In this document: positions 20,710 to 22,507 of the stretch, in pieces
Position numbering within the stretch: position 1 is the stretch's first letter
Layout: the number at the start of each line of letters is the position of its first letter
Assembly: GCA_964246185.1 (NCBI GenBank)
Contig: CAXTPP010000053.1
Location: forward strand, 1-22,507
Direction: 5' to 3'
Origin: LMUY01 sp964246185
GTDB lineage: Bacteria; Pseudomonadota; Alphaproteobacteria; Acetobacterales; Acetobacteraceae
Length of the DNA: 22,507 bases
Notes under the pieces: model-generated
Told to the model about the DNA's origin: nothing
The model's database searches: none
The model's input: the letters and a program-made list of their open reading frames with translations, nothing else
Position numbers and translations under genes: made by a program

Positions 20710-22507
20710 GCCGCCTTTGCCTGTCCGGCGAGGCGGTGCAGGCTGCGCAGCACGTCGCGCGCCGTCTTGATCCGCTCGCTCACCGCCATCTCCCGCGCGA
20801 TCGCCAGCTTGTGGTCCGGGCGGAGGCGGACCGCGCCCTTCTGCGTGCCGAGCCAGCCGACCAGGCCGCCCGGGTTGCCGAACGCGTTGCCGCGGAACTG
20901 CAGCACCATGCCCTTCGGCCCGGCGTCGATCTTCTCGACCCCCGCCTCGCGGCAGCCGCGCTTGAGCGCCACCACCTGCAGCAGGTTGTCCACCTCCTCC
21001 GGCAGCGCGCCGAAGCGGTCCACCAGCTCGGCCGCCATCGCCTCGCTCTCGCCGTCCGAGGCCAGGTTGCCGATGCGGCGGTAGAGCCCCAGGCGCACCG
21101 GCAGGTCCTTCACGTAGGTTTCCGGGATCAGCACCGGCAGGCCGAGCGAGATGTTCGGCGTCCAGTCGCGGTCCTCCGCCTTGTGACGACCGCGCTCGGC
21201 CCGCTGCTCGTTCACCGCGTCCTCCAGCATCTGCTGGTAAAGCTCGATGCCGACCTCGCGGATGTGGCCGCTCTGCTCGTCCCCCAGCAGGTTGCCGGCG
21301 CCGCGGATGTCTAGGTCGTGTGAGGCCAGGGTGAACCCGGCGCCCAGCTGGTCCAGCGTCTGCATCACCCCCAACCGCTTCTCCGCCGCAGCCGACAGCC
21401 GGTGCTGCTGCGGCCAGGTGAGGTAGGCGTAGCCGCGCTGCTTGCCGCGCCCGACCCGGCCGCGCAGCTGATACAGCTGGCCCAGCCCGAACATGTCGGC
21501 GCGGTAGATGATCAGCGTGTTCACCGCCGGCATGTCCAGCCCGGATTCCACGATGTTGGTGGACAGCAGGATGTCGTACTTGCCGTCGCCGAACTCGGTC
21601 ATCACCCGTTCCAGCTCGGTGGGCGCCAGCCGGCCGTGCGCCTGGGTGATGCGCGCCTCGGGCACGATCTCACGCAGGCGCGCCGCCATGCGGTCCATGT
21701 CCTCCAGGCGGGGCACCACGCAGAAGATCTGCCCGCCGCGGAACCGCTCGCGCTGGATCGCCTCGCGCGCCACCACGCCGTCGAACGGCATGATGAAGGT
21801 GCGCACCGCCAGGCGGTCCACCGGCGGCGTGGCGATCAGGCTCATCTCCCGCACCCCGGTCAGCGCCAGCTGGAGCGTGCGCGGGATGGGCGTGGCGGAG
21901 AGCGTCAGCACGTGCACGTCGGCCTTCAACGCCTTCAGCTTCTCCTTGTGGGAGACGCCGAAATGCTGCTCCTCGTCCACCACCAGCAGCCCGAGGTCGG
22001 CGAACTCGATTCCCTTGGCCAGCAGCGCGTGGGTGCCGACGACGATGCCGACGCTGCCGTCCGCCATGCCGCGCCGGGTCTCGGCCATGTCCTTGGCCGT
22101 CACCATGCGGCTGAGTTGGCCCACCTTGACCGGCAGGCCCTCGAAGCGCCGGGTGAAGGTGCGGAAGTGCTGCCGGGCGAGCAGCGTGGTCGGCACCACG
22201 ACGGCCACCTGCGCCCCGCTCATCGCGGCCACGAAGGCGGCGCGCAGGGCGACCTCGGTCTTGCCGAAGCCCACGTCGCCGCAGATCAGCCGGTCCATCG
22301 GGCGGCCGGCGGCCAGGTCCTCCAGCACGTCGGCGATGGCGCGGGCCTGGTCCTCCGTTTCGGCGAACGGGAAGCGGGCGCAGAACTCGTCCCACGCGCC
22401 TTCCTGCGGCGTGAGGCTGGTGGCGTCGGCGGCGCGGCGCAGCGCCGCCGTACGGATCAGCTCGCCCGCCATGTCGCGGATGCGCTGCTTCATGCGCGCC
22501 TTGCGGT
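20706..22507 (-). CDS. mfd: Transcription-repair coupling factor Mfd, C-terminal half (runs off right edge)
   Basis: Mfd removes RNA polymerase stalled at DNA lesions and recruits UvrAB. About 600 C-terminal residues are present; the UvrB-like and polymerase-interacting domains lie beyond the right edge. The helicase core is complete: motif I GDVGFGKTEVALRAAF, PTTLLARQH, GTHALL, motif II DEEQHFGV, motif III SATPIPRTL, a second RecA lobe with LSTNIVESGLDMP, and LRGRVGRGKQRGYAYL. The translocation (TRG) motif follows around TLDQLGAGFTLASHDLDIRGAGNLLG. The C-terminal TRCF domain comes next (LPVRLGLYRRIGNL, FGALPEEVDNLL). The frame continues upstream of the Met at 22493, so that Met is internal. 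A small membrane protein gene overlaps its stop. Confidence 0.97.
   Translation of the reverse strand, partial: RKARMKQRIRDMAGELIRTAALRRAADATSLTPQEGAWDEFCARFPFAETEDQARAIADVLEDLAAGRPMDRLICGDVGFGKTEVALRAAFVAAMSGAQVAVVVPTTLLARQHFRTFTRRFEGLPVKVGQLSRMVTAKDMAETRRGMADGSVGIVVGTHALLAKGIEFADLGLLVVDEEQHFGVSHKEKLKALKADVHVLTLSATPIPRTLQLALTGVREMSLIATPPVDRLAVRTFIMPFDGVVAREAIQRERFRGGQIFCVVPRLEDMDRMAARLREIVPEARITQAHGRLAPTELERVMTEFGDGKYDILLSTNIVESGLDMPAVNTLIIYRADMFGLGQLYQLRGRVGRGKQRGYAYLTWPQQHRLSAAAEKRLGVMQTLDQLGAGFTLASHDLDIRGAGNLLGDEQSGHIREVGIELYQQMLEDAVNEQRAERGRHKAEDRDWTPNISLGLPVLIPETYVKDLPVRLGLYRRIGNLASDGESEAMAAELVDRFGALPEEVDNLLQVVALKRGCREAGVEKIDAGPKGMVLQFRGNAFGNPGGLVGWLGTQKGAVRLRPDHKLAIAREMAVSERIKTARDVLRSLHRLAGQAKAA

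Overview
The window is G+C-rich, tightly packed DNA from an alphaproteobacterium. The Pal sequence, the stress-type promoters and the intergenic hairpin elements would suit Rhodospirillales/Acetobacteraceae, but no rRNA is present to prove it. Both ends are cut inside genes (tilS on the left, mfd on the right). A run of exactly 100 N marks an unresolved assembly gap at 14135-14234. No rRNA, tRNA, transposase, phage gene or CRISPR array was seen.

Layout. (1) 1-1706, minus: pal, cpoB and tilS, the distal part of a Tol-Pal cluster without tolB next to it, preceded by a perfect GGAAC-N16-CGTT (EcfG-type) promoter. (2) 1893-2591, plus: a beta-carbonic anhydrase. It is followed by a four-hairpin intergenic element and then an orphan family-5 solute-binding protein (minus). 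(3) 4355-4528, plus: a 57-residue DUF1328 membrane protein behind a near-consensus EcfG promoter, converging on an atypical SDR (minus). (4) 5489-7493, plus: copC and a long copD-type membrane protein. (5) 7535-12464, plus: a TetR-family regulator, an RND adaptor and an RND pump, with operator-like repeats around the regulator. (6) A second four-hairpin element, then a type II NADH dehydrogenase (plus). Its 3' end lies in a 25-bp tandem repeat array, broken by the gap, which also contains the 3' end of a convergent glucose-dehydrogenase-like SDR (minus). That SDR has a perfect EcfG promoter. (7) 15271-17835, minus: a translationally coupled three-gene envelope operon encoding an ExeA-like P-loop ATPase with one membrane span, a periplasmic OmpA-domain protein, and a Sel1-repeat protein with a fibronectin-like tail. 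(8) 18013-20099, plus: an aldo/keto reductase overlapping an MFS transporter. (9) A predicted 37-residue membrane peptide (plus), a four-span membrane protein and mfd (minus).

The main themes are envelope maintenance (Tol-Pal, the ATPase/OmpA/Sel1 operon, RND efflux, copper handling) and stress response. Three EcfG-like promoters fall in 22 kb, each correctly placed upstream of a gene. The most novel material is non-coding or contextual: the pair of four-hairpin elements whose stems differ in sequence but keep their pairing, the 25-bp array that holds the stop codons of two convergent genes, and the ATPase/OmpA/Sel1 operon.
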